This document shows positions 51,308 through 59,504 of a stretch of DNA of 64,000 nt, piece after piece. Within the stretch, counting starts at the first letter, position 1, and each line of letters begins with the position of its first letter. The notes beneath the pieces were generated by a model that saw only the letters and a list, made by a program, of their open reading frames with translations, ran no database searches and was not told the DNA's origin. The stretch lies in contig NZ_VJWE01000015.1 in assembly GCF_007993815.1 (NCBI RefSeq), positions 258,694-322,693 on the forward strand, written 5' to 3'. The stretch comes from Acidovorax delafieldii. GTDB lineage: Bacteria > Pseudomonadota > Gammaproteobacteria > Burkholderiales > Burkholderiaceae_C. Made by a program: the position numbers and the translations under genes.

Positions 51308-52057
51308 ATGACCGATGACCAGCTCCTGCGCTATTCCCGCCACATCCTGCTCGACGAGGTGGGCATCGAGGGGCAGGAGCAGGTGTTGGAAGCCCATGCT
51401 CTCATCATCGGCGCTGGCGGGTTGGGATCGCCCGCTGCGCTGTACTTGGCGTCCGCCGGTGTGGGCCACATCACACTCGTCGATGACGATGTGGTGGACC
51501 TGACCAACCTGCAGCGCCAGATTGCGCACACCACCGCGCGCGTGGGCAGTCCCAAGGTCCAGTCGGCGGCGCAGGCCATGGCCGACATCAACCCCGAGGT
51601 GCAGGTCATCGCACTGCAGGCCCGGGTGGATGCGGCGGCTCTCGACAGTCTGGTGTGCGATGCCACAGTGGTACTCGACTGCAGTGATAACTATGCGACC
51701 CGCCAGGCGGTCAATGCCGCCTGTGTGCGTCACAACAAACCCTTGGTGGCGGGGGCTGTGATCCAGTTCGATGGGCAGATCACGGTGATGGACCCGCGCG
51801 ATGCGCAGTCGCCTTGTTATGCCTGCATCTTCCCGCCGGATGCGGAGTTTGAAGAAGTCCGCTGCTCCACGATGGGTGTATTTGCTCCGCTGGTGGGTGT
51901 GGTGGGTGCGATGCAGGCAGCCGAGGCGCTCAAGCTCATAGCGGGCGTGGGGCAGTCGCTGGCGGGGCGGCTGCTGATGCTCGATGGCCGGGCCATGGAG
52001 TGGAGCACCATGCGCGTTCAGCGCCAGGCCCATTGCAAGGTGTGTGTTGCGCGGTAG
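51308..52057 (+). CDS. MoeB/ThiF-family adenylyltransferase
   Basis: The 249-residue E1-like enzyme adenylates the C-terminal Gly-Gly of a sulfur-carrier protein such as MoaD or ThiS. The ATP loop IIGAGGLGSPAALYLASAG (about 33-51), the DDDVVDLTNLQRQ block, zinc-binding CYAC and CKVC pairs and a Cys in RCSTMGVFAP are present. Neither moaD nor thiS is adjacent, so MoeB and ThiF cannot be told apart. The start at ATG 51308 gives the usual length. Confidence 0.9.
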   Translation: MTDDQLLRYSRHILLDEVGIEGQEQVLEAHALIIGAGGLGSPAALYLASAGVGHITLVDDDVVDLTNLQRQIAHTTARVGSPKVQSAAQAMADINPEVQVIALQARVDAAALDSLVCDATVVLDCSDNYATRQAVNAACVRHNKPLVAGAVIQFDGQITVMDPRDAQSPCYACIFPPDAEFEEVRCSTMGVFAPLVGVVGAMQAAEALKLIAGVGQSLAGRLLMLDGRAMEWSTMRVQRQAHCKVCVAR

Positions 52058-52157
52058 GATTTTTCCTACATGGCCAGCGTGTTGTGGCTGGCAGAATCCG
52101 GCGCATGGAAGCCTTAAATTCAAGGCTAGGACAGCGTGACCCGCACTGTCCGTACAC

Positions 52158-52607
52158 ATGGACCCGCCCGTGAAACTGCGCACCTACATTGTTGAAGACA
52201 ACGCGACCATCCGCGAGAACCTGATCGGAACTCTGGAGGAGTTGGCGTCTGTAGAAGCGGTGGGCGTGGCAGAAACTGAAGACGACGGTACGAACTGGTT
52301 GTCGTCGCACCCTGAGGAATGGGACTTGGCCATCGTGGATCTGTTCTTGCGCCAGGGTAGCGGATTGGGTGTGCTGGCCGCCTGCCGCACGCGGCGGCCC
52401 GGCCAAAAAATGGTGGTGCTCAGTAATTACGCCACGCCGGATGTGCGCATGCGCTGTGCGCAGCTGGGTGTGGATGCCGTGTTTGACAAATCCAACGAGA
52501 TCGACGCGTTGGTGGACTACTGCGTACAGCACAGCAGCCCGGCCCACAGGCTGGAGGCCGGTAGCGGCGGCGGTGTGTCTGCCGCATCATCGGGCGCATC
52601 CCAGTGA
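52158..52607 (+). CDS. Stand-alone response-regulator receiver protein
   Basis: The 149-residue protein is a single CheY-like receiver: acidic pocket VEDNATIREN (Glu13, Asp14), phospho-acceptor Asp61 in IVDLFLRQGSG, and Lys111 in VFDKSNE. The remaining C-terminal ~30 residues are Ser/Gly-rich and hold no output domain. It sits convergent to a NarL-type regulator and near a CHASE3 histidine kinase, its plausible partner. A GTG at 52173 could also start the protein. Confidence 0.88.
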   Translation: MDPPVKLRTYIVEDNATIRENLIGTLEELASVEAVGVAETEDDGTNWLSSHPEEWDLAIVDLFLRQGSGLGVLAACRTRRPGQKMVVLSNYATPDVRMRCAQLGVDAVFDKSNEIDALVDYCVQHSSPAHRLEAGSGGGVSAASSGASQ

Positions 52608-52732
52608 CACAACCCGCCGCCGCGTGCGTGGGTGCATGCGGCAGTCGGGGTGCTTCTTTTTCCTTCTTTTTCAGCGCAAAAGCAAGACCTGCCCACGCCC
52701 GCCAGCGCCGGGCTCTGGCCAAGTCCTGGATG

Positions 52733-53365
52733 TCAGTCGATCAGGCGATTTTTGAGCGCGTAGTAGGTCAGGTCGCTGTTGGACGAGAGGCTCATCTTTT
52801 CCATCAGGCGTGTGCGGTACGTGCTCACCGTTTTCACGCTCAGCGACAACGACTTGGCGATATCGCCCGCCGTCTCTCCCTTGGCCAGCTTCAGGAACAC
52901 CTGGAACTCTCGCTCAGACAGCTGCTCGTGCGGTGGCGCATCGTCCTTGCGGTTGAGTTGCTGTGCCAGCAGTTCGGCCACGGCAGGCGTCAGGTAGCGG
53001 CGGCCCAGAGCAATGGTGCGAATGGCCTCCACGATCTCCGACGGTTCGCACTCCTTGTTCAGGTAACCACTGGCACCCTGACGGATCAGGTTGATCGCGT
53101 AGTGTTCTTCAGGGTAGCCACTCAGGATCAGGATGCCCATGTCGGGCGCCTTGGCGCGCAGCATGGCCAGCGCGTCCAGCCCGCTTTGGCCAGGCATCGA
53201 CAGGTCCATCAGCAGCACATCGATTTCCTTGTTGCGCACCAGGTCGATGGCCTCGCGGCCGTTGGCGGCCTCGCCTTCCACCCGCAAGTCCACGTGCTCG
53301 GACAAGAACTGCCGCAGCCCGGAACGAACAATCGCGTGGTCATCCACAATGCCAATCTTGATCAT
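52733..53365 (-). CDS. NarL/FixJ-family response regulator
   Basis: The 210-residue regulator has a receiver domain (Asp8/9 in VDDH, phospho-acceptor Asp54 in LLMDLSMPG) and a C-terminal LuxR-type HTH (about 148-208: LSEREFQVFLKLAKGETAGDIAKSLSLSVKTVSTYRTRLMEKM). It binds DNA after phosphorylation. The start at 53365 directly precedes MIKIGIVDDH; a longer reading adds a non-conserved leader. It is divergent from the CHASE3 histidine kinase, which is its likely sensor. The targets are unknown. Confidence 0.92.
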   Translation of the reverse strand: MIKIGIVDDHAIVRSGLRQFLSEHVDLRVEGEAANGREAIDLVRNKEIDVLLMDLSMPGQSGLDALAMLRAKAPDMGILILSGYPEEHYAINLIRQGASGYLNKECEPSEIVEAIRTIALGRRYLTPAVAELLAQQLNRKDDAPPHEQLSEREFQVFLKLAKGETAGDIAKSLSLSVKTVSTYRTRLMEKMSLSSNSDLTYYALKNRLID

Positions 53366-53487
53366 TGATGCTTCTTTCGAGGCGGCAGCAAAGGTGCTGC
53401 CGGTGTGTATTGAAGTCCAGGCGCTCGGCATGTGGTTGCATGGCTGGCGCACCTGGCAGGTAACGGGTCATTATCCAGAATAAGCGT

Positions 53488-54894
53488 ATGAATCTCCAAG
53501 AAAACACCCGGCGTTGGTTACCAAAAGTCCGACAGATGGCCTTGAGCCTGCCCATGGCGCTGTTGGCGGCCATGGTGCTGGTGGGCATCAATGAAACGGG
53601 GCACATGCGTTCGCAGGACGCGGTGGAACAACTGGCCCAGGGGCTGACCACGCGGGCCGATGTGAACAAGCTGCTGCAAAGCATGCTGGATGCCGAAACC
53701 GGCCAGCGGGGTTATCTGCTCACGGGCAACGAGACCTACCTGGAACCGTATGACAAGGCCGTAGCGACCGTGCAGACCAACCTGGATCGCCTGCGCAACC
53801 AGTTCATGGCGTCGCCCGAGGACATGCAGGAGTTTGCGTTGCTGTCGCGGCAGATCTCGCGCAAGCTGGCTGAGATGGAGCTGAGCCTGCGCCTGCGCCG
53901 CCAGGGCAACGAAGACGCATGGAAGTTCATTCTGAACACGGATGTGGGCAAGGAGCACATGGAGGCGATCCGGCAGCACGCGCAAGAGCTGATTGCCCGC
54001 AGCGACCAGCGCCTGCAACAGGGGCGCGAGCAGATCGAGCAGTCGCTGATGCTGTCGCGCATCGGCATTGCCACTGTCACTGCCATTGGCCTGCTGGCGT
54101 TCTACATGTACCTGCGCCAGACGCAGGCGGTTCAGACCGTCAACCTGCGCGAGCAAGAGGTGCTGGAGCGTGAGCGCGACCGCCTGGAAGGGCTGGTGCG
54201 CGACCGCACGGCCACGCTGTCCGAATTGGCCAACCACTTGCAGGAGGTGCGCGAAGAAGAACGGGGCCATCTGGCGCGGGAACTGCACGACGAGCTGGGC
54301 GCGCTGCTGACGGCTGCCAAGCTGGATGTGGCGCGCCTCAAATCCAAGATCGATGCCACTGCGCCCGACATTGCCGAGCGCCTCAAGCACCTCACCGAAA
54401 CGCTCAACAGCGGCATTGCGCTCAAGCGTCGCATCATCGAAGACCTGCGACCGTCGTCGCTGTCGAACCTGGGGCTTACGGCCGCGCTGGAGATCCTGAC
54501 ACGTGAATACGCCGAGCGCGCAGGGATTGAAGTTGAGACCAGTCTGGAGGCCGTTCAACTGCCCGACGCAGCGCAGCTCACGGTGTATCGCATGGTGCAA
54601 GAGGCGCTGACCAACATCGGCAAGTACGCCAAGGCCAGCAAGGTGCTGGTGTCTGTGCACGGCTACCCCACGCATGTGGCGGTGCAGGTGCGCGACGATG
54701 GTGTGGGTTTCGACCCTGGCACCGTGCGCCCCACTTCGCACGGCTTGGCTGGCATGCGCCACCGGGTCGAGGCAGCGGGCGGGCGTCTCACGCTCACTTC
54801 GCGGCCTGGCAATGGCACCTTGTTGTCGGCCGTGCTGCCGCTGCCGCGCACCTCGTCAGAGCCGCGCCGCAACGCCGCTGCGCACGACGCCTGA
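53488..54894 (+). CDS. CHASE3-domain sensor histidine kinase (NarX/UhpB type)
   Basis: The 468-residue membrane kinase has two helices (about 17-35 and 190-210) flanking a periplasmic CHASE3 domain (about 45-180; DAETGQRGYLLTGNETYLEPY). A short coiled linker (about 215-255) leads to a HisKA_3 dimerisation domain with the phospho-His at 267 in ELHDELGALLTAAKLD. A HATPase_c domain has the N box VQEALTNIGKYAKA and the G box RDDGVGFDPG. It most likely phosphorylates the divergent NarL-type regulator. The CHASE3 ligand is unknown. Confidence 0.92.
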   Translation: MNLQENTRRWLPKVRQMALSLPMALLAAMVLVGINETGHMRSQDAVEQLAQGLTTRADVNKLLQSMLDAETGQRGYLLTGNETYLEPYDKAVATVQTNLDRLRNQFMASPEDMQEFALLSRQISRKLAEMELSLRLRRQGNEDAWKFILNTDVGKEHMEAIRQHAQELIARSDQRLQQGREQIEQSLMLSRIGIATVTAIGLLAFYMYLRQTQAVQTVNLREQEVLERERDRLEGLVRDRTATLSELANHLQEVREEERGHLARELHDELGALLTAAKLDVARLKSKIDATAPDIAERLKHLTETLNSGIALKRRIIEDLRPSSLSNLGLTAALEILTREYAERAGIEVETSLEAVQLPDAAQLTVYRMVQEALTNIGKYAKASKVLVSVHGYPTHVAVQVRDDGVGFDPGTVRPTSHGLAGMRHRVEAAGGRLTLTSRPGNGTLLSAVLPLPRTSSEPRRNAAAHDA

Positions 54895-55232
54895 GGCATA
54901 CGCCGCCTTCTTCCTGCGTCTCCCTCATTCCCTGCATTGCGTGGCGCAGCGCATGCAGGCCTCCGTGCGACACCTGCTGGCTGTGGGGACGCCACGCCCG
55001 GAGCCAGCGTCCCGTCGTGGCGTACCTGCGCTGCAGCCGCTTGTGCGCGCTACCGTGCGCCCGGTCCGGCCAGTGCGCGCCGTCCTACATGACCCCCACT
55101 GCGCCGCCGACATGGGCGCGCGCCGCGCACCGGCATCCAGGGCACAGGGAGATACCTACAGTTGGTTCCAGGCGTTGAGGTTTTGGCGCCACCCGATCTG
55201 CCGGCAAGCCGGCCACCCATAAGGAGATGGAA
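54895..55232. other. 338-bp intergenic region, no gene seen
   Basis: This GC-rich spacer between the kinase gene and the DUF1328 gene has no frame with a ribosome binding site or recognisable protein. The AAGGAG site of the next gene lies at 55221-55226. It probably holds the promoter of the small envelope genes. Confidence 0.5.
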
Positions 55233-55397
55233 ATGTTGCACTACGCAGTTGTTTTTCTGGTGATCGCGCTGATTGCAGCCCTCTTCGGTTTTGGCGGTAT
55301 TGCTGCCGGTGCCGTGGGCATTGCGAAGATTCTGTTCTTTGTGTTCGTGATCATGGCTGTCGTCACCTTTGTGCTGGGGCTCCTGAAAAAGGGGTGA
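55233..55397 (+). CDS. DUF1328 small membrane protein (YtjA-like)
   Basis: The 54-residue protein has two hydrophobic helices, starting [20 protein letters not shown] and ending LLKKG, with the Gly-rich [14 protein letters not shown] between them. This is the DUF1328 pattern. An AAGGAG ribosome binding site lies 6 bp before the ATG. Members are often induced by stress and sit with DUF883 and BON-domain genes, as here. The function is unknown. Confidence 0.85.
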   Translation: MLHYAVVFLVIALIAALFGFGGIAAGAVGIAKILFFVFVIMAVVTFVLGLLKKG

Positions 55398-55475
55398 GTC
55401 AGGCCGCAACGCCTGGACTGCTGCCCTTCACCCCCTCCCGCATCCCCTGTACCCCATACCCCAAGGAGTTTCCCC

Positions 55476-55868
55476 ATGAGCCTTCAGACTGCTACCGACA
55501 AAGTGACCCACGGTGTTCGCAACCTGGCCGATGACGTGCTGCAAAGCGCGCAGGACGCAGTGCAGACCACCCGGGCTGCCGCTGACCAGTCGCTGGACAA
55601 GGCCGAAGAAAGCGTGCGCGCCCTGCGCCGCCAGACCGACCCGGCGATTGATGACCTGGCAGCCCGTGCACAGGACCTTGCTGCCCGCAGCATCGACTAC
55701 TGCGCCGAGACCAGCGCGCGTGCACGCCGTCAGATCCAGCAGGCAGCCGAAGTCACCGGCAAGTATGTGGCCGAGCAGCCCGGCAAGTCGCTGGTCATCG
55801 CCGCCGCATCGGGGGCTTTGCTGGCCACCGTGGCGATGTGGATGTCCCGCCGGCGCAATGCATACTGA
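55476..55868 (+). CDS. DUF883/ElaB-like membrane-anchored coiled-coil protein
   Basis: The 130-residue protein has a long amphipathic helix rich in Ala, Asp and Arg (about 5-95) and a C-terminal helix (about 105-122, SLVIAAASGALLATVAMWM) followed by a basic RRRNAY tail. This is the ElaB/YgaM/YqjD plan: a tail-anchored inner-membrane protein, some of which bind ribosomes in stationary phase. An AAGGAG site precedes the ATG. It probably belongs to one stress group with its neighbours. Confidence 0.83.
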   Translation: MSLQTATDKVTHGVRNLADDVLQSAQDAVQTTRAAADQSLDKAEESVRALRRQTDPAIDDLAARAQDLAARSIDYCAETSARARRQIQQAAEVTGKYVAEQPGKSLVIAAASGALLATVAMWMSRRRNAY

Positions 55869-56038
55869 GGGCTAGCACACCGGTGTTTGCACGCCGGTGC
55901 CTTGCCCGCAGCGCCTGGCTATGCGCCAGCGCTGTCCTTTTTCCCACAGTCCGCCGGTCGCGGAGGGTGCAACAGACCGGTGGACTGAACATGTCCCAGC
56001 ACCCGCGTTCCCAACCATTCTTGAACAAGGAAAACACC

Positions 56039-56356
56039 ATGAAATACGCACGTGCCCTCGCTTTTGCCGCAGTTGCCGGTATCACCATCGTCACAGCCAC
56101 CGGTTGCTCGGTGGCCCGCGAACAGCAAACAGTTGGCTCCTATGTGGATGACGCTGGCATCACCACCGCCGTGAAGGCCAAGATGGCCGAAGACAAGAAC
56201 GTGTCTGCCACCTCCATCAGCGTGGAAACGCTCAATGGCACGGTGCAGCTGTCGGGCTTTGCCAAGTCGCAGGCTGAAAAGAACCAGGCCGAAAACATTG
56301 CGCGCAACACCAAGCATGTGCGCGAAGTGCGCAACAGCATCGTTGTGCGGCCCTGA
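56039..56356 (+). CDS. BON-domain lipoprotein (OsmY/DolP-like)
   Basis: The 105-residue protein starts at ATG 56039 with a lipoprotein signal peptide ending TATGC (cleavage before Cys24). One BON domain follows (about 38-105: DAGITTAVKAKMAEDKN...VETLNGTVQLSGFAKSQAEKNQAENIA). BON domains bind phospholipid membranes; periplasmic members protect the envelope. Longer in-frame readings upstream have no support. It is followed by a strong terminator. Confidence 0.87.
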   Translation: MKYARALAFAAVAGITIVTATGCSVAREQQTVGSYVDDAGITTAVKAKMAEDKNVSATSISVETLNGTVQLSGFAKSQAEKNQAENIARNTKHVREVRNSIVVRP

Positions 56357-56420
56357 CCGGTAGGGCTGACGCCCTGCACCCGAGGCCCCACGCCCCCGGC
56401 GCAGTGGCTTCGATCCTGAA

Positions 56421-56455
56421 GCAGGCTCCGGGCATGTCCGGGGGCCTGCTTTTTT
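56421..56455 (+). terminator. Terminator after the BON lipoprotein gene
   Basis: GCAGGCTCCGG and CCGGGGGCCTGC form a near-perfect stem with loop GCATGT, followed by six T. It lies 65 bp after the BON lipoprotein stop. Confidence 0.88.
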
Positions 56456-56539
56456 CATGGGCCCACCTTGGCGCTGCAAAAGGGGGCCGTGCGTTGTTCC
56501 TCCTCACGGCTCCGGTCCACGGGGTATAAGCTCCACACC

Positions 56540-57721
56540 ATGCGGGTATTCAATTGCGACCATTGCGGTCATCTGGTGTTTTTCGATAGCGTGCAGTGCC
56601 TGCATTGCGGCAGTGCGCTGGCCTTCTTGCCCGATGTGCTGACCATGGCTGCCCTGGCCCCTGCACCGCAGGACGGTGCCGACCTGTGGCGCCGCCAAGG
56701 GGGGCAGGGCAGTGCCCACTACAGCGGGCGCCTTTACCGCATGTGCCGCAACCACACGGACCACCAAGCCTGCAACTTTGCGATACCCGCCAACGACTTT
56801 GCAGAGCTGTGTGTGTCGTGCCGCCAGACCCGGGTGATGCCCGACCTGTCCGAGCCCGCCAACATGGGGCGCTGGATGCAGATCGAAGCGGCCAAGCGGC
56901 GGCTGTTCTACAGCCTGGCCCGCCTGGGCCTGGAGCCGGCGCCCGGGCGTACCGGTCCGGTGTTCGAGTTTTTGGCCGAGGTGCCGGGCGGACCGCCCGT
57001 GCTGACGGGCCACCACAGTGGGACCATTACGCTCAACGTGGCCGAGGCGGACGACGACGAACGCGCGCGCCGCCGCATCGCGCTGGGTGAGCCCTACCGC
57101 ACTCTGATCGGTCACCTGCGCCATGAGTCCGGCCACTTCTATTGGGACCAGCTGGTGCGCGACGGCGGGCGGCTGGACGACTTCAGACAGATGTTTGGTG
57201 ACGAGCGCCAGGACTACGCAGCGGCGCTGGAGGCGCACTACGCCAAGGGCAACGAGGGCAGTGACTGGGCCAACCACCATGTGAGTGCCTATGCCGCCGC
57301 CCACCCCTGGGAAGACTGGGCTGAAACCTGGGCCCATTACCTGCACATGATCGACCTGCTGGAAACCTCGGCCAGCTATGCCACCGAGGTCACCATTCCC
57401 GGTATCTATGGCGCGCAGCGCAGCAGCGCCATCGATCCCTTTGCCAGCCCGGCGCCCGACTTTCAGTCCATGGTGCAACATCTGGTGCCGCTGACGCTGC
57501 TGCTCAACAGCCTTACGCGCAGCCTGGGTCAACCTGATGCCTACCCGTTCGCGCTGGCGGGTGAGGTGCTGGCCAAGCTGCGCTTTGTGCACGACATGGT
57601 GCGTGCAGCGGCCGCGCGTCCTGCCCCTGTGGCCACCATGGCACCCATGCCGCCACCCTCGCCGGCTGCGAATCAAGGTATCAAAAAGAATAGCAAAACA
57701 GCCAATAAAGACCGGCGCTAG
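56540..57721 (+). CDS. Putative zinc-binding metallopeptidase with N-terminal zinc ribbons
   Basis: The 393-residue protein begins with a zinc-ribbon pair (CDHCGH and CLHCGS, residues ~6-26). A metallopeptidase-like domain follows with HESGH at 195-199 (LRHESGHFYWDQLV), the HExxH zinc motif. HHVSAYAAAHPWEDWAETWAHYLHM supplies a probable third ligand. This matches the 'putative zinc-binding metallo-peptidase' family, whose substrate is unknown. It directly precedes the ATP-grasp/alpha-E genes, with which the family is often linked. The last ~15 residues (IKKNSKTANK) and the stop codon come from a copy of the interspersed repeat. Confidence 0.85.
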   Translation: MRVFNCDHCGHLVFFDSVQCLHCGSALAFLPDVLTMAALAPAPQDGADLWRRQGGQGSAHYSGRLYRMCRNHTDHQACNFAIPANDFAELCVSCRQTRVMPDLSEPANMGRWMQIEAAKRRLFYSLARLGLEPAPGRTGPVFEFLAEVPGGPPVLTGHHSGTITLNVAEADDDERARRRIALGEPYRTLIGHLRHESGHFYWDQLVRDGGRLDDFRQMFGDERQDYAAALEAHYAKGNEGSDWANHHVSAYAAAHPWEDWAETWAHYLHMIDLLETSASYATEVTIPGIYGAQRSSAIDPFASPAPDFQSMVQHLVPLTLLLNSLTRSLGQPDAYPFALAGEVLAKLRFVHDMVRAAAARPAPVATMAPMPPPSPAANQGIKKNSKTANKDRR

Positions 57722-57725
57722 AGAG
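57677..57725. repeat. Interspersed ATAGC/AGCGC repeat, copy K (3' end of peptidase gene)
   Basis: TATCAAAAAGAATAGC and CCGGCGCTAGAGAGC are the arms. The TAG of the second arm is the stop codon of the metallopeptidase gene. Confidence 0.5.
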
Positions 57726-57813
57726 CGATTCGGCCGAAATATTGACGGTGGCTGTCGGCCAGGCATGAAAACGGCCTGGAACTTGCTTGAGGGCTCGCAG
57801 GAGATTGGCTCTC

Positions 57814-59346
57814 ATGCAGAAGTTCGACGAGATGGTTACCCGGCTGCCCCTGGCCGGCCTGGGCGGTGCGGCAGGCTGGGCGGGCAGTGATGTACGGCCC
57901 CACTATGCGCGGTTTGCCCAGTGGCTGGCGCGCCAGAGTGCCGAATCCATGCAGGCGCGGCGCGCCGAGGCCGAGGTCATCTTCCGGCGCGTGGGCATCA
58001 CCTTCGCCGTCTACGGAGCCAAGGACGAGGACGGCGCGGGCACCGAGCGGCTCATCCCCTTCGACCTGATCCCCCGCATCATTCCGCAGCAGGAATGGGC
58101 GCACATGCAGCGGGGCCTGGTGCAGCGGGTCACGGCGCTCAATCGCTTCATCCACGACGTGTACCACGGCCAGGACATCCTGCGCGCAGGCATCGTGCCT
58201 GCCGAGCAGATCCTGCGCAACGCCCAGTTCCGGCCGGAGATGGTCGGCGTTCATGTGCCCCTCGATATCTACTCCCACATCAGCGGCATCGACATCGTGC
58301 GGGCACCGGATGCGGCAGGCGAGGGCGTGTACTACGTGCTGGAAGACAACCTGCGCGTGCCCAGCGGCGTGAGCTACATGCTCGAAGACCGCAAGATGAT
58401 GATGCGGCTGTTCCCCGAACTGTTCGCTCAGCACCAGGTGGCACCGGTGGCGCATTACCCGGACTTGCTGCTGGACACCCTGCGCGCCAGCGCCCCGGCC
58501 GGCGCGGCCGACCCGACCGTGGTGGTGCTGACCCCCGGCATGTACAACAGCGCCTATTTCGAGCACGCCTTCCTTGCGCAGCAGATGGGCGTGGAGCTGG
58601 TCGAGGGGCAGGACCTCGTGGTCAAGGACCAGTTTGTGTACATGCGCACCACGCGCGGGCTGCAGCGGGTGGACGTGATTTACCGCCGGGTCGATGACGA
58701 CTTCCTCGATCCCGATGTCTTCCGCCCCACCTCCACACTGGGTTGTGCGGGGCTCATGTCCGCCTACCGGGCCGGCAATGTCGCCATCTGCAACGCCGTG
58801 GGCACAGGCGTGGCGGACGACAAGTCCATCTACCCCTATGTGCCGGACATGATCCGCTTCTACCTCGGTGAGGAGCCCATCCTGCAGAACGTGCCCACCT
58901 GGATGTGCCGCAAGCCGGACGACCTGCGGTACGTGCTGGACCACCTGCATGAACTGGTGGTGAAGGAGGTGCATGGCGCGGGCGGCTACGGCATGCTGAT
59001 TGGCCCCGCGGCCACCCGGGCCGAGATCGAGGCCTTCCGCGCCGCAGTCATCGCCAAGCCCGACGGCTACATCGCCCAGCCCACGCTGAGTCTCTCCAGC
59101 TGCCCCACCTATGTGGACAGCGGCATTGCGCCCCGCCACATCGACCTGCGGCCCTTTGTGCTCAGCGGCCAGAAGGTGCAGATGGTGGCGGGCGGCCTCA
59201 CGCGCGTGGCGCTCAAGGAGGGATCGCTGGTGGTCAATTCGTCGCAGGGCGGGGGCACCAAGGACACCTGGGTGCTGGGCGATCAGCCCGCTACAGCACA
59301 CATACCGTCACCACCAATGCAAACACAACGCCAAGGGAGGGAATGA
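57814..59346 (+). CDS. Circularly permuted ATP-grasp type 2 protein
   Basis: The 510-residue protein matches the circularly permuted ATP-grasp family: NRFIHDVYHGQDILRAGIVP, YYVLEDNLRVPSGVSYMLEDR, VYMRTTRGLQRVDVIYRRVDDDFLDP, and the late EVHGAGGYGMLIGP and GGLTRVALKEGS blocks. Such enzymes are predicted to ligate amino groups to carboxylates using ATP. The alpha-E gene follows on the same strand. The start is ATG 57814 after a CAGGAG site. The product is unknown. Confidence 0.93.
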   Translation: MQKFDEMVTRLPLAGLGGAAGWAGSDVRPHYARFAQWLARQSAESMQARRAEAEVIFRRVGITFAVYGAKDEDGAGTERLIPFDLIPRIIPQQEWAHMQRGLVQRVTALNRFIHDVYHGQDILRAGIVPAEQILRNAQFRPEMVGVHVPLDIYSHISGIDIVRAPDAAGEGVYYVLEDNLRVPSGVSYMLEDRKMMMRLFPELFAQHQVAPVAHYPDLLLDTLRASAPAGAADPTVVVLTPGMYNSAYFEHAFLAQQMGVELVEGQDLVVKDQFVYMRTTRGLQRVDVIYRRVDDDFLDPDVFRPTSTLGCAGLMSAYRAGNVAICNAVGTGVADDKSIYPYVPDMIRFYLGEEPILQNVPTWMCRKPDDLRYVLDHLHELVVKEVHGAGGYGMLIGPAATRAEIEAFRAAVIAKPDGYIAQPTLSLSSCPTYVDSGIAPRHIDLRPFVLSGQKVQMVAGGLTRVALKEGSLVVNSSQGGGTKDTWVLGDQPATAHIPSPPMQTQRQGRE

Positions 59347-59348
59347 CC

Positions 59349-59504
59349 ATGCTGAGCCGTACCGCCGCTCATTTGTTCTGGATGGCCCGTTACACCGAAC
59401 GGGCAGAAAAGCCCTGCGCAGCGGGGCTTTCGAAAAAATACCGCAAGCGTGTGCAACACGCTCGGGGTTCTCTGCCCTCGTCCAAGAAGGAGATCACATG
59501 CTGA
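59349..59504 (+). pseudogene. Truncated duplicate of the alpha-E gene 5' end (51-residue frame)
   Basis: The first 63 bp here match the first 63 bp of the alpha-E gene at 59498 with only a few differences, encoding MLSRTAAHLFWMARYTERAE. The next base run diverges and includes a hairpin (AAAGCCC...GGGCTTT at 59407-59431). The frame closes after 51 residues at a TGA inside the start region of the intact gene, so the frames are joined as ATGCTGA. It may act as a leader peptide or be a decayed copy. Confidence 0.75.
59406..59432. terminator. Hairpin inside the broken alpha-E copy
   Basis: AAAGCCC and GGGCTTT enclose a central CTGCGCAG palindrome, with A-rich flanks. It could attenuate transcription between the ATP-grasp and alpha-E genes. 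Confidence 0.4.

Noticed and set aside
57718..59301. A 527-codon open frame on the minus strand
   Set aside because: It is antisense to the ATP-grasp gene and has shadow composition.
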